This document shows positions 1 to 12,189 of a DNA stretch of 64,000 bases, piece by piece; position 1 is the first letter of the stretch, and every line of letters starts with the position of its first letter. A program made the translations under genes and the position numbers. Source of the stretch: Achromobacter sp. AONIH1 (GTDB taxonomy: Bacteria; Pseudomonadota; Gammaproteobacteria; Burkholderiales; Burkholderiaceae_B); contig NZ_CP026124.1 in NCBI RefSeq assembly GCF_002902905.1, forward strand, positions 5,208,001-5,272,000. Direction: 5' to 3'. The notes under the pieces are model-generated. The model was not told the origin of the DNA. It did not search any database and worked only from the letters and a program-made list of their open reading frames with translations.

Positions 1-1894
<1,894 letters not shown>

Positions 1895-1970
1895 GCTAGA
1901 CTGTTCCCGAGGTAAACCCCTCATTATCCACAGCACCAATTCCTGCGTCCACCCAGCCCAATAGACTCCC

Positions 1971-3170
1971 ATGAGCACCCTTTTCGATTCCGTCGAACTC
2001 GCGCCGCGCGACCCCATCCTTGGCCTGAACGAACAATTCAACGCGGACACTCGTCCCGGTAAAGTCAATCTGGGCGTGGGCGTGTACTACGACGACCAGG
2101 GTCGCATCCCTCTGCTGGGCGCGGTGCGCAAGGCCGAAGCTGCCCGCATCGAGGCCGCCGCGGCCCGCGGCTACCTGCCGATCGAAGGCATCGCCGGCTA
2201 CAACAAGGGCGCGCAGGCGCTGCTGCTGGGCAACGACTCCCCGCTGGCCGCCGCCGGCCGCGTGCTGACCACGCAGGCCCTGGGCGGCACCGGCGCGCTC
2301 AAGATCGGCGCCGACTTCCTGCACCAGCTGCTGCCGAGCTCCAAGGTCCTGATCAGCAACCCCAGCTGGGAAAACCACCGCGCCCTGTTCGAGCGCGCCG
2401 GCTTCGAAGTCGACACCTACACGTACTATGACGCCGCCACCCGCGGCCTGAACTTCGAAGGCATGCTGGCCGACCTGAAGGCCGCGCCGGCCAAGACCGT
2501 CGTCGTGCTGCACGCCTGCTGCCACAACCCGACCGGCGTGGATCCCACGTTCGAGCAGTGGAAGCAGATCGCCGACGTCGTCAAGCAGAACCAGCTGGTC
2601 CCGTTCCTGGACATCGCCTACCAGGGCTTCGGCGACGGCCTGCAGGAAGACGCCGCGGTCGTGCGCATGTTCGCCGAGCAGGACCTGACGATGTTCATCA
2701 GCTCCTCGTTCTCCAAGTCCTTCTCGCTGTATGGCGAACGCGTCGGCGCCCTGACCGTGGTGGCCGGCAGCAAGGACGAAGCCGTGCGCGTGCTGAGCCA
2801 GCTCAAGCGCGTCATCCGCACCAACTACTCCAACCCGCCCACCCACGGCGGCACGGTGGTGTCGACGGTGCTGAACTCGCCCGAACTGTTCTCCCTGTGG
2901 GAAGAAGAGCTCGCCGGCATGCGCGACCGCATCCGCCTGATGCGCAAGCAGCTGGTCGAGAAAATCAAGGAACACGGCGGCAAGCAGGACTTCAGCTTCG
3001 TCCTGGCCCAGCGCGGCATGTTCTCGTACTCGGGCCTGAGCGCCGCCCAGGTCGACCGCCTGCGCGAAGAGCACGGCGTGTACGCCGTCTCCAGCGGCCG
3101 CATCTGCGTCGCCGCGCTGAACAGCGGCAACATCGACAAGGTGGCCAAGGCCATCGCCGCGGTGCTCTGA
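1971..3170 (+). CDS. tyrB: Aromatic amino acid aminotransferase (TyrB/AspC-type, class I)
   Basis: This is a 399-residue PLP enzyme of aminotransferase class I, cytoplasmic. It catalyses the last transamination to tyrosine or phenylalanine, and usually also accepts aspartate. The start [20 protein letters not shown] and the length match TyrB/AspC enzymes. The PLP-binding lysine lies in [16 protein letters not shown] (Lys about 249), the NPTG element is at residues 186-189 and the DIAYQGFG element is near 214. The sequence alone cannot separate TyrB from AspC with certainty. The gene is followed by a strong intrinsic terminator at 3222-3251 and is divergent from uvrB. Confidence 0.93.
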   Translation: MSTLFDSVELAPRDPILGLNEQFNADTRPGKVNLGVGVYYDDQGRIPLLGAVRKAEAARIEAAAARGYLPIEGIAGYNKGAQALLLGNDSPLAAAGRVLTTQALGGTGALKIGADFLHQLLPSSKVLISNPSWENHRALFERAGFEVDTYTYYDAATRGLNFEGMLADLKAAPAKTVVVLHACCHNPTGVDPTFEQWKQIADVVKQNQLVPFLDIAYQGFGDGLQEDAAVVRMFAEQDLTMFISSSFSKSFSLYGERVGALTVVAGSKDEAVRVLSQLKRVIRTNYSNPPTHGGTVVSTVLNSPELFSLWEEELAGMRDRIRLMRKQLVEKIKEHGGKQDFSFVLAQRGMFSYSGLSAAQVDRLREEHGVYAVSSGRICVAALNSGNIDKVAKAIAAVL

Positions 3171-3221
3171 GCCTGACGCCCGGCGCGGCGCCATGCCGCC
3201 GCTGGCAACTGGCGATGCAAG

Positions 3222-3251
3222 ACGGGACCCATGCGGGTCCCGTTTTGTTTT
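3222..3251 (+). terminator. Intrinsic terminator of tyrB
   Basis: Perfect 9-bp stem (ACGGGACCC / GGGTCCCGT) with an ATGC loop, followed by a T-rich run, 51 bp after the tyrB stop codon. Confidence 0.9.
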
Positions 3252-3263
3252 GGCGGCGTGCGC

Positions 3264-3312
3264 TTGCATTTTTCCGTTATGTCCCCCAGAATGGCGCTGT
3301 ATATATGTACAG
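3264..3312 (+). promoter_or_regulatory. lexA promoter with SOS (LexA) box
   Basis: CTGTATATATGTACAG at 3297-3312 is a perfect match to the CTGT-N8-ACAG LexA operator and lies 23 bp before the lexA ATG. A plausible promoter precedes it: TTGCAT at 3264-3269 and CAGAAT at 3287-3292 with a 17-bp spacer, which would put the operator over the transcription start. This fits classic LexA autorepression. Confidence 0.92.
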
Positions 3313-3335
3313 TCCGCAAGCAACGGATCATCGCC

Positions 3336-3986
3336 ATGGCCAGCAAACTCACGGAACGCCAGCAGCAAATCCTCGACCTCATCAGGCAAACCGTCGCGCG
3401 CACGGGCTTTCCGCCCACCCGCGCCGAAATTGCCCAGGCGCTGGGTTTCCGCTCCCCCAACGCGGCAGAGGATCACCTCAAGGCATTGGCCCGCAAGGGC
3501 GCCATCGAGCTGACCGCCGGCGCCTCGCGCGGCATTCGCCTGAAGGACGCCGCCACGGCGCCAGCGCAGGCCATGCTGCCCCATCCCGCCCTGGCCCAGC
3601 TGCTGCTGCCGCTGGTTGGCCGCGTTGCCGCTGGCAGCCCGATCCTGGCGGCCGAGCATGTAGAGCGCGAGGTCGGCGTCGACCCCGGCCTGTTCGCCCA
3701 GACACCCGATTACCTGCTGAAAGTGCGCGGCATGAGCATGCGCGACGCCGGCATTCTTGAAGGCGACCTGCTGGCGGTCAAACGCGCCACCGAAGCGCGC
3801 AACGGCCAGATCGTGGTCGCCCGCCTGGGCGACGACGTGACGGTCAAGCGCTTGCAGCGCCAGAATGGCCGCCTGGAACTGCTGCCCGAGAACCCGGATT
3901 TCGCCCCCATCGTCGTGGACGCCGAACAGGAGTTCGCGCTGGAGGGCATCGCTGTCGGGCTGATCCGCACTCAGGCCCTGCACTGA
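3336..3986 (+). CDS. lexA: LexA, SOS repressor and self-cleaving protease
   Basis: LexA represses SOS genes and cleaves itself when RecA filaments form. The 216-residue protein has an N-terminal winged HTH (residues 1-65, [18 protein letters not shown]) and a C-terminal S24 peptidase domain. The Ala-Gly cleavage bond is about 99-100 (RVAAGSPI), the catalytic Ser is about 134 ([10 protein letters not shown]) and the catalytic Lys is about 171 (DVTVKRL). The ATG at 3336 is chosen because the LexA family starts there and the SOS box sits just upstream. An in-frame ATG at 3231 would run through the tyrB terminator and the operator. A terminator follows at 4061-4084. Confidence 0.97.
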   Translation: MASKLTERQQQILDLIRQTVARTGFPPTRAEIAQALGFRSPNAAEDHLKALARKGAIELTAGASRGIRLKDAATAPAQAMLPHPALAQLLLPLVGRVAAGSPILAAEHVEREVGVDPGLFAQTPDYLLKVRGMSMRDAGILEGDLLAVKRATEARNGQIVVARLGDDVTVKRLQRQNGRLELLPENPDFAPIVVDAEQEFALEGIAVGLIRTQALH

Positions 3987-4060
3987 GCACGCGCCATTGC
4001 GGTCGACCTGGGCTTGACCACGCCCGGCTCCCGCAGCATCGATCGCTACACCGCGACAGG

Positions 4061-4084
4061 AAACCCCGCCATGGCGGGGTTTTT
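4061..4084 (+). terminator. Intrinsic terminator downstream of lexA
   Basis: AAACCCCGCC pairs with GGCGGGGTTT around an AT loop, followed by T residues, 75 bp after the lexA stop. Confidence 0.88.
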
Positions 4085-4213
4085 GTTTGGCGATGCGTCA
4101 GGGCACGACACCAGGTTGGCCCTGGCACCAGCATGCCCCTCTTATCGGCGCCAGCTCGGCCACACGCTTCATGCCGACGCCATGGCATATCCATCGGAGC
4201 CGTCGTTGCCCCT

Positions 4214-4247
4214 AAAAGAAAAGCGCCGCATAAGCGGCGCTTTTCTT
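4214..4247 (-). terminator. Terminator of lon (probably bidirectional)
   Basis: Perfect 12-bp stem GAAAAGCGCCGC / GCGGCGCTTTTC around ATAA, 15 bp past the lon stop on the minus strand. Flanking A/T runs on both sides suit termination in either direction. Confidence 0.87.
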
Positions 4248-4261
4248 ATCTGCTCAGGATA

Positions 4262-6712
4262 TCAGTGCTTGAGCACCGGATCCGTGCTGCCCGGTTCCGC
4301 CGGCTTGGCCACCAGCGGTTCCTTGACGGCTTCTTCCTCGGCCAGCGGCTCCGGCAGGCGCTCCAGAGCCAGCTCCAGAACCTTGTCGATCCAGCGCACC
4401 GGCACGATTTCCAGATGATTCTTGACGTTGTCCGGAATCTCCGCCAAGTCCTTGACGTTTTCTTCCGGAATCAAGACCGTCTTGATGCCGCCGCGATGCG
4501 CGGCCAGCAGCTTTTCCTTCAGGCCGCCGATGGGCAGGACTTCGCCGCGCAGCGTGATCTCGCCGGTCATGGCGACGTCGGCGCGCACCGGGATGCGCGA
4601 CAGGGCCGACACCATGGCCGTGGTGATCGCGATACCCGCGGACGGACCGTCCTTGGGCGTCGCGCCTTCCGGCACGTGCACGTGCATGTCGTGCTTCTCG
4701 AACACGCTGTCCGCGAAGCCCAGGCGCCGGGCGCGCGAGCGCACCACGGTGCGGGCGGCCTCGACCGATTCCTTCATGACGTCGCCGAGCGAGCCCGTGC
4801 GCTGGATCACGCCCTTGCCGGGCATGTCCGCCACTTCGATCGTCAGCAGGTCGCCACCGACTTCCGTCCAGGCCAGGCCGGTAACCTGGCCGATCTGGTT
4901 TTCCTTCTCGGCCATACCAAACGTGTAGCGACGCACGCCCAGGTAGTCGGACAGATTTTCACCGGTGACGTTGACGACCTTGGCTTCCGCGGTCTTGCCT
5001 TCAGCCTTGGCCTTGTCGCTCTGGGTGAGCAGCTGCTTGATGACCTTGCGGCAGATCTTGCCCACTTCACGCTCGAGCGCGCGCACGCCGGCTTCCCGGG
5101 TGTAGTAGCGCACGATGTCGCGCAGCGCGGACTCATCGACCGTCAGCTCGTTGTCCTTGACGCCGTTGTTCTTCATCAGCTTGGGCAGCAGATGGTCGCG
5201 GGCGATGTGGATCTTTTCCTCTTCCGTGTAACCCGACAGGCGGATCACTTCCATGCGGTCCAGCAGCGCCGGCGGAATATTCAGCGTGTTGCTGGTCGCG
5301 ACGAACATCACATCGGACAGGTCGAAATCGACCTCGATATAGTGGTCCTGGAACGTGTGGTTCTGTTCGGGATCCAGCACTTCCAGCAGCGCCGACGAAG
5401 GATCGCCACGGAAATCCATGCCCAGCTTGTCGATCTCGTCCAGCAGGAACAGCGGGTTGCGCACGCCGACCTTGGTCATGTTCTGGACGATCTTGCCGGG
5501 CATCGAGCCGATATACGTGCGGCGATGGCCGCGGATCTCGGCTTCGTCGCGCACGCCGCCCAGGGCCATGCGCACGAACTTGCGGTTCGTGGCCTTGGCG
5601 ATGGACTGGCCGAGCGAGGTCTTGCCCACGCCCGGAGGCCCGACCAGGCACAGGATCGGCGCCTTGACCTTGTCCACGCGCTGTTGCACCGCGAGGTATT
5701 CAAGGATGCGTTCCTTGACCTTCTCGAGGCCGTAGTGGTCGTTGTCCAGCACCGTCTCGGCGTTGCTGATCGAGTTGTTGATCTTGCTCTTCTTCTTCCA
5801 GGGAAGATTGATGAGCGTATCGATGTAGTTGCGCACCACCGTGGCTTCGGCGGACATGGGCGACATGAGCTTGAGCTTCTTGAGCTCGGCGTCGGCCTTC
5901 TTACGGGCCTCCTTGGGCATGTGCGCGGCGATGATCTTCTTTTCGAGTTCCTCGATGTCAGCGCCTTCCTCGCCTTCGCCCAGTTCCTTCTGGATGGCCT
6001 TGACCTGTTCGTTCAGGTAGTAGTCGCGCTGGCTCTTCTCCATCTGCTTCTTGACGCGGCCGCGGATACGCTTTTCGACCTGGAGGATGTCGATTTCGGT
6101 TTCCAGCTGCGTCAGCAGGCCTTCGAGGCGCTCGGAGGTGCCGACGATCTCGAGCATCTTCTGCTTCTGCTCGAGCTTAAGCGGCAGGTGCGCGGCGATC
6201 GTGTCGGCCAGTCGGCCGGCGTCGTCGATGCCGGCGAGCGAGGTCAGGATCTCGGGCGGGATCTTCTTGTTGAGTTTGACGTACTGCTCGAACTGGGCAA
6301 CGATCGCGCGGCGCAGCGCCTCGGTCTCGGAACCCTGGATGGCGTCCGGCTCGATCGGGGTGACCTGGCAGGTGAAGTGCGAATCCGCGTCTTCGATGGT
6401 GTTGATGCGGGCGCGCTGCGTGCCCTCGACCAGCACCTTCACGGTGCCGTCGGGCAGCTTCAGCATCTGCAGGATGCCGGCGACGCAGCCGATTTCGTAG
6501 ACGTCTTCGGGAGTGGGATCATCCTTGCCGGCGGACTTTTGCGCCACCAGCATGATGCTCTTGCCCGCTTCCATCGCGACTTCCAGCGCGCGGATCGAGC
6601 GCGGACGGCCGACGAACAGCGGGATGACCATGTGCGGGAACACCACCACGTCGCGCAGCGGCAACAGCGGCAGGTCGATCGGGTCGGAAGGCAGGGTCTG
6701 GCTGGCAGACAT
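4262..6712 (-). CDS. lon: Lon ATP-dependent protease
   Basis: Lon unfolds and degrades misfolded and regulatory proteins in the cytoplasm. The 816-residue length is normal for LonA. In order: an N-terminal LON substrate-binding domain ([19 protein letters not shown]), a coiled-coil helical region, an AAA+ module with Walker [12 protein letters not shown], and a C-terminal S16 protease domain. The catalytic Ser is about 691 ([10 protein letters not shown]) and the Lys about 734 ([14 protein letters not shown]). It has its own sigma-32-like promoter, separated from clpX by a terminator. Both key catalytic regions are intact. Confidence 0.98.
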   Translation of the reverse strand: MSASQTLPSDPIDLPLLPLRDVVVFPHMVIPLFVGRPRSIRALEVAMEAGKSIMLVAQKSAGKDDPTPEDVYEIGCVAGILQMLKLPDGTVKVLVEGTQRARINTIEDADSHFTCQVTPIEPDAIQGSETEALRRAIVAQFEQYVKLNKKIPPEILTSLAGIDDAGRLADTIAAHLPLKLEQKQKMLEIVGTSERLEGLLTQLETEIDILQVEKRIRGRVKKQMEKSQRDYYLNEQVKAIQKELGEGEEGADIEELEKKIIAAHMPKEARKKADAELKKLKLMSPMSAEATVVRNYIDTLINLPWKKKSKINNSISNAETVLDNDHYGLEKVKERILEYLAVQQRVDKVKAPILCLVGPPGVGKTSLGQSIAKATNRKFVRMALGGVRDEAEIRGHRRTYIGSMPGKIVQNMTKVGVRNPLFLLDEIDKLGMDFRGDPSSALLEVLDPEQNHTFQDHYIEVDFDLSDVMFVATSNTLNIPPALLDRMEVIRLSGYTEEEKIHIARDHLLPKLMKNNGVKDNELTVDESALRDIVRYYTREAGVRALEREVGKICRKVIKQLLTQSDKAKAEGKTAEAKVVNVTGENLSDYLGVRRYTFGMAEKENQIGQVTGLAWTEVGGDLLTIEVADMPGKGVIQRTGSLGDVMKESVEAARTVVRSRARRLGFADSVFEKHDMHVHVPEGATPKDGPSAGIAITTAMVSALSRIPVRADVAMTGEITLRGEVLPIGGLKEKLLAAHRGGIKTVLIPEENVKDLAEIPDNVKNHLEIVPVRWIDKVLELALERLPEPLAEEEAVKEPLVAKPAEPGSTDPVLKH

Positions 6713-6790
6713 AGATGGTTCCTCGGTATGACTCGGCGTATCGGGGACAGAGAAGGCCCGAAAACACGGGCGCCCTCGTCAGTTACGTCT

Positions 6791-6819
6791 GTTATGGGAA
6801 CAATAGCCGAAAATTCAAG
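6791..6819 (-). promoter_or_regulatory. Heat-shock (sigma-32-type) promoter of lon
   Basis: On the minus strand, CTTGAA (6819-6814), a 15-bp spacer, then CCCATAAC (6798-6791). This closely resembles the RpoH consensus CTTGAAA / CCCATnT and lies about 80 bp before the lon ATG. The match is seen in the sequence; RpoH control is inferred. Confidence 0.78.
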
Positions 6820-6851
6820 GTCCCGGCGTCCTGGTGGCCAACAAGGCCAAA

Positions 6852-6876
6852 AAAACCCGTTACATGAACGGGTTTT
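6852..6876 (-). terminator. Terminator of clpX
   Basis: AAAACCCGT / ACGGGTTTT stem with a 7-nt loop, 10 bp past the clpX stop on the minus strand. It is followed by a T run in that direction and separates clpX from the lon promoter. Confidence 0.87.
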
Positions 6877-6885
6877 CTTGAAATG

Positions 6886-8184
6886 TCAGGCTGCGGCGTC
6901 GCGGACTTCCCCGCGCTCCGGCTTTTCCGAAGCGCCGGCCTCGTCAGCGTAGATCAGCAAGGGCTTGCCGTCGCCTTCGATGACATTCTCGTCCAGCACC
7001 ACGCGCTTGACGTTGCCTTGGGAAGGCAGGTCATACATGGTGTCGAGCAACGCCTGCTCGATGATGGAGCGCAGGCCGCGCGCGCCGGTCTTGCGCTTGA
7101 GCGCCTTGCGGGCGATGGCCGTCAGGGCGGTGGGACGCACATCCAGCTCGGCGCCTTCCATCGCGAACAGCTTCTGGAACTGCTTGAGCAGCGCGTTCTT
7201 CGGTTCGGTCAGGATCTGGATGAGAGCAGCCTCGTCCAGCTCATCGAGCGTGGCGACCACCGGCAGGCGGCCGACCAGCTCGGGGATCAGGCCGAACTTG
7301 ATCAGGTCTTCGGGCTCGACTTCGGAGAAGAGTTCGCCCACGCCGCGCTCGGACTTGGCCCGGACCGAGGCCGAGAAGCCGATGCCGGATTTTTCGGTGC
7401 GGTCGCGGATGACCTTTTCCAGGCCGTCGAAGGCGCCGCCGACGATGAACAGGATGTTGGTCGTGTCGACCTGGACGAAGTCCTGGTTCGGGTGCTTGCG
7501 CCCGCCTTGCGGCGGCACCGAGGCCACCGTGCCTTCGATCAGCTTCAGCAGGGCCTGCTGCACGCCCTCGCCCGATACGTCACGCGTGATGGACGGGTTG
7601 TCGGACTTGCGCGAGATCTTGTCGATTTCATCGATGTAGATGATGGCGCGCTGCGCCTTCTCGACCTCGTAGTTGCAGTTCTGCAGCAGCTTCTGGATGA
7701 TGTTTTCGACGTCTTCGCCCACGTAGCCGGCTTCGGTCAGCGTGGTGGCGTCGGCCATGACGAAGGGCACGTTCAGCATGCGCGCCAGCGTCTGGGCCAG
7801 CAGGGTCTTGCCCGAGCCGGTCGGGCCGATCAGCATGATGTTGCTCTTGGAGAGCTCGACCTCGTCGCCCTTGATCTCGCCGTGGCGGATCCGCTTGTAG
7901 TGGTTGTAGACCGCCACCGCCAGCATGCGCTTGGGCAGCGACTGCCCGATCACGTACTGATCCAGGAAGGTCTTGATTTCAGCCGGAGTGGGCAGTTCGG
8001 AACGAATCGCCGCGCGCGCGGTTGCCTGGGCTTCCTCGCGGATGATGTCGTTGCACAGGTCGATGCACTCATCGCAGATGAATACCGACGGACCTGCGAT
8101 CAGCTTGCGGACTTCGTGCTGGCTTTTATTGCAAAACGAGCAATGCAGCACCTTTGCGTCTGCCGATCCCTTTTTTTCAGGCAT
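6886..8184 (-). CDS. clpX: ClpX, AAA+ unfoldase of the ClpXP protease
   Basis: ClpX recognises tagged substrates (for example ssrA), unfolds them and feeds them to ClpP. The 432-residue protein has the N-terminal C4 zinc-binding domain (Cys 15, 18, 37 and 40), Walker A GPTGSGKT at 120-127, and Walker B in [10 protein letters not shown]. The ATG at 8184 gives the typical start a few residues before the zinc domain. It follows clpP with a 102-bp gap in the usual tig-clpP-clpX order, so it may be read through from upstream or have its own weak promoter. Confidence 0.98.
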   Translation of the reverse strand: MPEKKGSADAKVLHCSFCNKSQHEVRKLIAGPSVFICDECIDLCNDIIREEAQATARAAIRSELPTPAEIKTFLDQYVIGQSLPKRMLAVAVYNHYKRIRHGEIKGDEVELSKSNIMLIGPTGSGKTLLAQTLARMLNVPFVMADATTLTEAGYVGEDVENIIQKLLQNCNYEVEKAQRAIIYIDEIDKISRKSDNPSITRDVSGEGVQQALLKLIEGTVASVPPQGGRKHPNQDFVQVDTTNILFIVGGAFDGLEKVIRDRTEKSGIGFSASVRAKSERGVGELFSEVEPEDLIKFGLIPELVGRLPVVATLDELDEAALIQILTEPKNALLKQFQKLFAMEGAELDVRPTALTAIARKALKRKTGARGLRSIIEQALLDTMYDLPSQGNVKRVVLDENVIEGDGKPLLIYADEAGASEKPERGEVRDAAA

Positions 8185-8286
8185 ATGTATTTCGTATCTC
8201 AGGTAACGACGCGCCAGGCCCTAAGGACCCGGCGCAGCCTACGCATACTCGAACGTGATGGCAGCTGATTCGGACAAGCCGGAAAG

Positions 8287-8940
8287 TCAGCCTTCCGAAC
8301 GGGAGGTCATCACCTTGTCGACCAGTCCATACGATACCGCATCTTCGGCGGACATGAAGTTGTCACGTTCCGTGTCCAAGGCGATGCGTTCGACGGGCTG
8401 GCCGGTGTTTTCGGCCAGGATGCGGTTCAGGCGCTCGCGCAGATCCAGGATTTCGCGGGCCTGGATCTGGATGTCGGAGGCCTGGCCCTGGGCGCCGCCC
8501 GAGGGCTGGTGAATCATGATGCGGGAGTTGGGAAGCGTGAAACGCTTGCCCTTCTTGCCCGCCGCCAGCAGGAACGCGCCCATGCTGGCCGCCAGGCCGG
8601 TGCACAGGGTGGACACGTCCGGCTTGACGAACTGCATCGTGTCGTAGATGGCCATCCCCGCGTACACCGACCCGCCGGGCGAGTTGATGTACAGGGAAAT
8701 GTCCTTGTCAGGATTCTCCGATTCCAGGAACAGCAACTGGGCGACCACCAGGTTGGCGGTCGCGTCGTTGACCGGGCCCACCAGGAAGATGAGCCGCTCG
8801 CGGAGCAGACGCGAGTAGATGTCGTAGGCGCGTTCACCGCGCCCCGACTGCTCGATCACCATGGGAATGTAGCCCAGGCCGGTGGGGGTCACCGAAGACC
8901 CGCCATTCATTGCCGCATAGAAATCGGTGAATCTCTGCAT
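8287..8940 (-). CDS. clpP: ClpP, serine protease subunit
   Basis: ClpP forms the barrel peptidase that works with ClpX (and ClpA). The 217-residue protein has the full catalytic triad: Ser about 119 ([11 protein letters not shown]), His about 144 (IMIHQPSGG) and Asp about 193 (DTERDNF). A short N-terminal propeptide precedes the conserved [19 protein letters not shown] block. It starts 5 bp after the tig stop, which implies co-transcription with tig. Confidence 0.98.
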   Translation of the reverse strand: MQRFTDFYAAMNGGSSVTPTGLGYIPMVIEQSGRGERAYDIYSRLLRERLIFLVGPVNDATANLVVAQLLFLESENPDKDISLYINSPGGSVYAGMAIYDTMQFVKPDVSTLCTGLAASMGAFLLAAGKKGKRFTLPNSRIMIHQPSGGAQGQASDIQIQAREILDLRERLNRILAENTGQPVERIALDTERDNFMSAEDAVSYGLVDKVMTSRSEG

Positions 8941-8945
8941 AGTAA

Positions 8946-10256
8946 TTACGCCATCCCCATCAACTGATCGAAAGGCACCTTCTCGTCGGTGACCTTGGCC
9001 TTTTCCAGAACGTGCGCGACGACATTGTCTTCCAGCACGATAGCCTCGATTTCAGCACGACGCTGGCGGTCAGCCAGGTAATAGCTGACAACCTGAGCGG
9101 GTTGTTCGTAGTTCTGGGCGAACTCTTCGATGCGGGCGCGGACCTGTTCCGGCTTGGCTTGCAGCTGGGCTTGCTTGACCAGCTCGGACACCAGCAGGCC
9201 CAGGCGCACGCGGCGCTCGGACTCGGTGGCGAAGGCTTCGGCGGGGATCGGCACCGACTCGGCGTTGGGGATGCCGCGCTGCTTCAGTTCTTCGCGGGCG
9301 GCGGCCACGCGGCCTTGCACGTCGTTGTCGACCAGGGCCTTCGGCACGTCGAACTTGCCGGCTTCGACCAGGGCGTCCATCACGCTGGCCTTGGTGCGGC
9401 CTTGCGAGCGCGTCTTGACTTCGCGTTCGATGTTGCTGCGGATGTCGGCCTTGAGCTTTTCCACGTCGCCTTCGGCCTGGCCGAGGGACTTGGCGAATTC
9501 GCCGTTCAGCTCGGGCAGCACGCCTTCAGCCACTTCCTTGACGGTGATGGTGAACTCGGCGGTCTTGCCGGCGACTTCCTTGCCCTGGTAGTCATCGGGG
9601 AACTTGAGCGGGAAGACCTTGGTCTCGCCGGCCTTCAGGCCACGGGCGGCTTCCTCGAACTCGGGCAGCATGCGACCCTGGCCCAGCACGAAGGGGAAGC
9701 CTTCGGCCTTGCCGCCTTCGAACGGCACGCCGTCGATGGTGCCGGCGAAGTCCAGCGTGACGCGGTCGCCGTCTTGCGAGGCGCGGCCTTCACGGGCTTC
9801 GAACGTGGCGCGCTGCTTGCGCAGCACGTCCAGGGTCTGCTGCACTTCGGCGTCGGTCACGGCGGTTTCGTAGCGCGTGACGGCCAGGCCCGACAGGTCA
9901 GGCACGGCGACTTCGGGATAGACCTCGAACGTGGCGGTGAACGCCAGCGTGTCATCCGAGACGCCTTCGGTCTTGGGTTCCAGGTTCGGGGCGCCGGCGA
10001 CGCGCAGCTTCGCGCCGTCCACGGCTTGTTCGAAAGCGCGGCCGACCTGGCTGTTGATCACGTCATAGCGGATGCCGGGGCCATGGCTGCGTTCGAGCAT
10101 GGCGAGCGGAGCTTTGCCGGGACGGAAGCCGGGCACCTTGGCGGTGCGGGCCACGCGCTTGAGCTGCGCCTGGACTTCCTTTTCGACGTCGGCCACCGAA
10201 ACGGCCAGATCAACACGGCGCTCCAGGCCGGAGAGGGTTTCAACCACAGGCTGCAT
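8946..10256 (-). CDS. tig: Trigger factor, ribosome-associated chaperone
   Basis: Trigger factor binds ribosomal protein L23 at the exit tunnel and shields nascent chains. The 436-residue length fits. The N-terminal ribosome-binding signature GFRPGKAP is near residues 44-51. The FKBP-like PPIase domain lies in the middle ([19 protein letters not shown]), followed by the helical C-terminal chaperone arms. It is the first gene of the tig-clpP unit. A likely -10 (TAAAAT on the minus strand, 10313-10308) is preceded by the palindrome CCGGAAACTTCCGG at 10314-10327. Confidence 0.98.
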   Translation of the reverse strand: MQPVVETLSGLERRVDLAVSVADVEKEVQAQLKRVARTAKVPGFRPGKAPLAMLERSHGPGIRYDVINSQVGRAFEQAVDGAKLRVAGAPNLEPKTEGVSDDTLAFTATFEVYPEVAVPDLSGLAVTRYETAVTDAEVQQTLDVLRKQRATFEAREGRASQDGDRVTLDFAGTIDGVPFEGGKAEGFPFVLGQGRMLPEFEEAARGLKAGETKVFPLKFPDDYQGKEVAGKTAEFTITVKEVAEGVLPELNGEFAKSLGQAEGDVEKLKADIRSNIEREVKTRSQGRTKASVMDALVEAGKFDVPKALVDNDVQGRVAAAREELKQRGIPNAESVPIPAEAFATESERRVRLGLLVSELVKQAQLQAKPEQVRARIEEFAQNYEQPAQVVSYYLADRQRRAEIEAIVLEDNVVAHVLEKAKVTDEKVPFDQLMGMA

Positions 10257-10340
10257 TAAAAGACCTATTTTCCGAAAAATGAATGGTGACGGGCGGATAA
10301 ACGCGGCATTTTACCGGAAACTTCCGGATCCCTGACGCGA

Positions 10341-10385
10341 CGGGGCGCGGGCCCCGGATACATCCGGATGCCCGCGCCCCGTTTT
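10341..10385 (+). terminator. Strong GC-rich hairpin between tig and the M48 gene
   Basis: 12-bp perfect stem CGGGGCGCGGGC / GCCCGCGCCCCG with a 17-nt loop. The T run (10382-10385) is on the plus-strand side although both neighbours are on the minus strand. It could still stop minus-strand transcription from the M48 gene, or stop antisense transcription over tig. Its role is uncertain. Confidence 0.5.
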
Positions 10386-10413
10386 CCTCCCGGTGGAAGC
10401 GGGATCGAACGCC

Positions 10414-11169
10414 TTACTTGGCCTTGGCGATGCGCTCTTCGATGTGCTGCGCGCGCTTGGCCGAGGACGGATGCGAACTCATCATATCGCTCTTGCCACC
10501 GTCCAGTTCGGCCAGCTTCTGGAACGCCGTGACCAGGCCACGGGCATTGAGTTTCTTGGCCTGGATCAGGTCGAACGAGTAGTCGTCGGCAGCGCTTTCC
10601 TGCGATTGCGAGAACTGCGCGTTGATGAACTTCTCGGTCAGGTTGCCCAGCTGCGACTTGTTCAGCGCGGCGACCGTCGCGCCGCCGGCGGCGTCGGCGG
10701 CATCGCGGGCGGCCGAGACCGTGTAGGCGGTCTGCATGGCCTTCTTGCTGTGACCCAGCGCGACGTGGCCGATTTCGTGGCCCACCACGCCCAGCACTTC
10801 GTCGTCATTCATCATGTCCATCAGGCCGCTGTAGACGCGGATGCAGCCGTTGGCCATGGCCCAGGCATTGACGTCCTTGGTGATGTAGACCTTGTAGTTG
10901 GCGGGCTGGCCATTGACGCTGGCGCCAAGCGACTTGGCCAGCTTCTGCAGGCGGGCGTCGTACTTGCTGCCGGGCGCGGCGATCTTTTCCTGCGAATCGC
11001 TTTGCGCGCACGCCTTGTCCGACAGGGTCTTGATGTCCGCATCGCTCAGGGTGGCGGCCTGCACGACCTTGCTGCCGGCGCCGACCAGGCCGCCGATGTC
11101 GAGGGCATGCGAAACGGAGTACGGAGCGAGCGCGAGCGCCAGGGCTGCGGCGGTGTACCGGATCTTCAT
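10414..11169 (-). CDS. Periplasmic M48-family metalloprotease (LoiP/YggG-like)
   Basis: A 251-residue secreted zinc peptidase, probably for envelope quality control. It has a Sec signal peptide (MKIRYTAAALALALAPYSVSH) and the zinc motif HEIGH at about 131-135. The third ligand is probably Glu 191, in ESAADDY. It ends with an HPS-type helix. No lipobox cysteine is evident at the signal cleavage site, unlike E. coli LoiP. An AAGGAG ribosome site precedes the ATG. Its proximity to lon, clpXP and tig places it in a protein quality-control neighbourhood, though with its own promoter. Confidence 0.88.
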   Translation of the reverse strand: MKIRYTAAALALALAPYSVSHALDIGGLVGAGSKVVQAATLSDADIKTLSDKACAQSDSQEKIAAPGSKYDARLQKLAKSLGASVNGQPANYKVYITKDVNAWAMANGCIRVYSGLMDMMNDDEVLGVVGHEIGHVALGHSKKAMQTAYTVSAARDAADAAGGATVAALNKSQLGNLTEKFINAQFSQSQESAADDYSFDLIQAKKLNARGLVTAFQKLAELDGGKSDMMSSHPSSAKRAQHIEERIAKAK

Positions 11170-11458
11170 GGGAACAAACTCCTTTTTGACAAGCTCTATG
11201 CGAATTTGCCGGCAATTCTATCTATGGGAAAACCGGCGCAGACGTTTCGCCACAGAGTTTCGCAAATGCGAATTTCCCTTACATAAAAGCCATGCAAACC
11301 CCCATGGGGCATGCTAGGCACGGGATGACGCCACCTCGAATCCGCGGCAATGCGATGCCTGAAAATCGTTACGGAAACAGGTGTCCGCTGTTGCTTCGCA
11401 TTGATAGAATTGCCGCCGCGCTTTTTCCCGCAAACAACAAACGGCTCGCAACCCACCC

Positions 11459-12010
11459 ATGATGTCCACCAACATCCCTCCCCGCCTCGGCCTGCTGCCC
11501 GGCCTGATCTTCAGCTCGCGCTGGCTGCAATTGCCGCTGTATCTGGGGCTGATCGTCGCGCAAGGCGTCTATGTCATGCTGTTCCTGAAGGAACTTTGGC
11601 ACCTGCTGACGCACGCCACCAGCTTCGGCGAGATGGAGATCATGCTGCTGGTGCTGGGCCTGATCGATGTGGTGATGATCTCCAACCTGCTGGTGATGGT
11701 GATCGTCGGCGGCTACGAGACCTTCGTGTCGCGCCTGCGCCTGCAAAACCACCCGGACCAGCCGGAGTGGCTCAGCCACGTGAACGCCAGCGTGCTGAAG
11801 GTCAAGCTGGCCATGGCCATCATCGGCATTTCCTCGATCCACCTGCTGCGCACCTTCATCGAGGCCGGCACGCTGGGCACGCCCAATGCACGTTTCACCG
11901 AGGCCGGCGTGATGTGGCAGACCATCATTCACGCACTCTTCATCGCCTCGGCCCTGGGCATCGCCCTGGTGGACAGGCTGTCGTCGCCTTCCCACGCGAA
12001 GCACCACTGA
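11459..12010 (+). CDS. YqhA/UPF0114 family inner-membrane protein
   Basis: A 183-residue integral membrane protein of the UPF0114 (YqhA) family, whose biochemical role is not established. Hydrophobic segments lie near residues 25-45, 58-83, 112-130 and 150-168. The family-typical stretch [20 protein letters not shown] is present. The start could be either of two adjacent ATGs (11459 or 11462), and the ribosome site is weak. It is divergent from the M48 protease across 289 bp. Confidence 0.85.
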   Translation: MMSTNIPPRLGLLPGLIFSSRWLQLPLYLGLIVAQGVYVMLFLKELWHLLTHATSFGEMEIMLLVLGLIDVVMISNLLVMVIVGGYETFVSRLRLQNHPDQPEWLSHVNASVLKVKLAMAIIGISSIHLLRTFIEAGTLGTPNARFTEAGVMWQTIIHALFIASALGIALVDRLSSPSHAKHH

Positions 12011-12189
12011 ACAACGCCTCGGCCTGCCGCATGCAAATGCGGCGGGTGCCGGGTTGCCGACGGCGGGCGACACGCCGCGCATGCCGAAGCATGATTGCGG
12101 CGTGGAGCACGGCCGGGCCGGGCTTGCCGGAAAGCGGCGATGTTGCTACTTTTGCCACGCCCCCCATTCCCGACAGGAGCGCGTCCACC

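Noticed and set aside
1895..1970. SOS box for uvrB
   Set aside because: Only half-site CTGT sequences are present, without ACAG at the right spacing.
1896..3983. Long minus-strand open frame (695 codons) opposite tyrB and lexA
   Set aside because: Mirror of high-GC third positions in the plus-strand genes; no family features and it spans two terminators and the SOS box.
4133..6952. Plus-strand open frame of 939 codons opposite lon
   Set aside because: Antisense shadow: the minus strand encodes a complete Lon with all motifs; the frame is His/Asp/Gln-rich nonsense.
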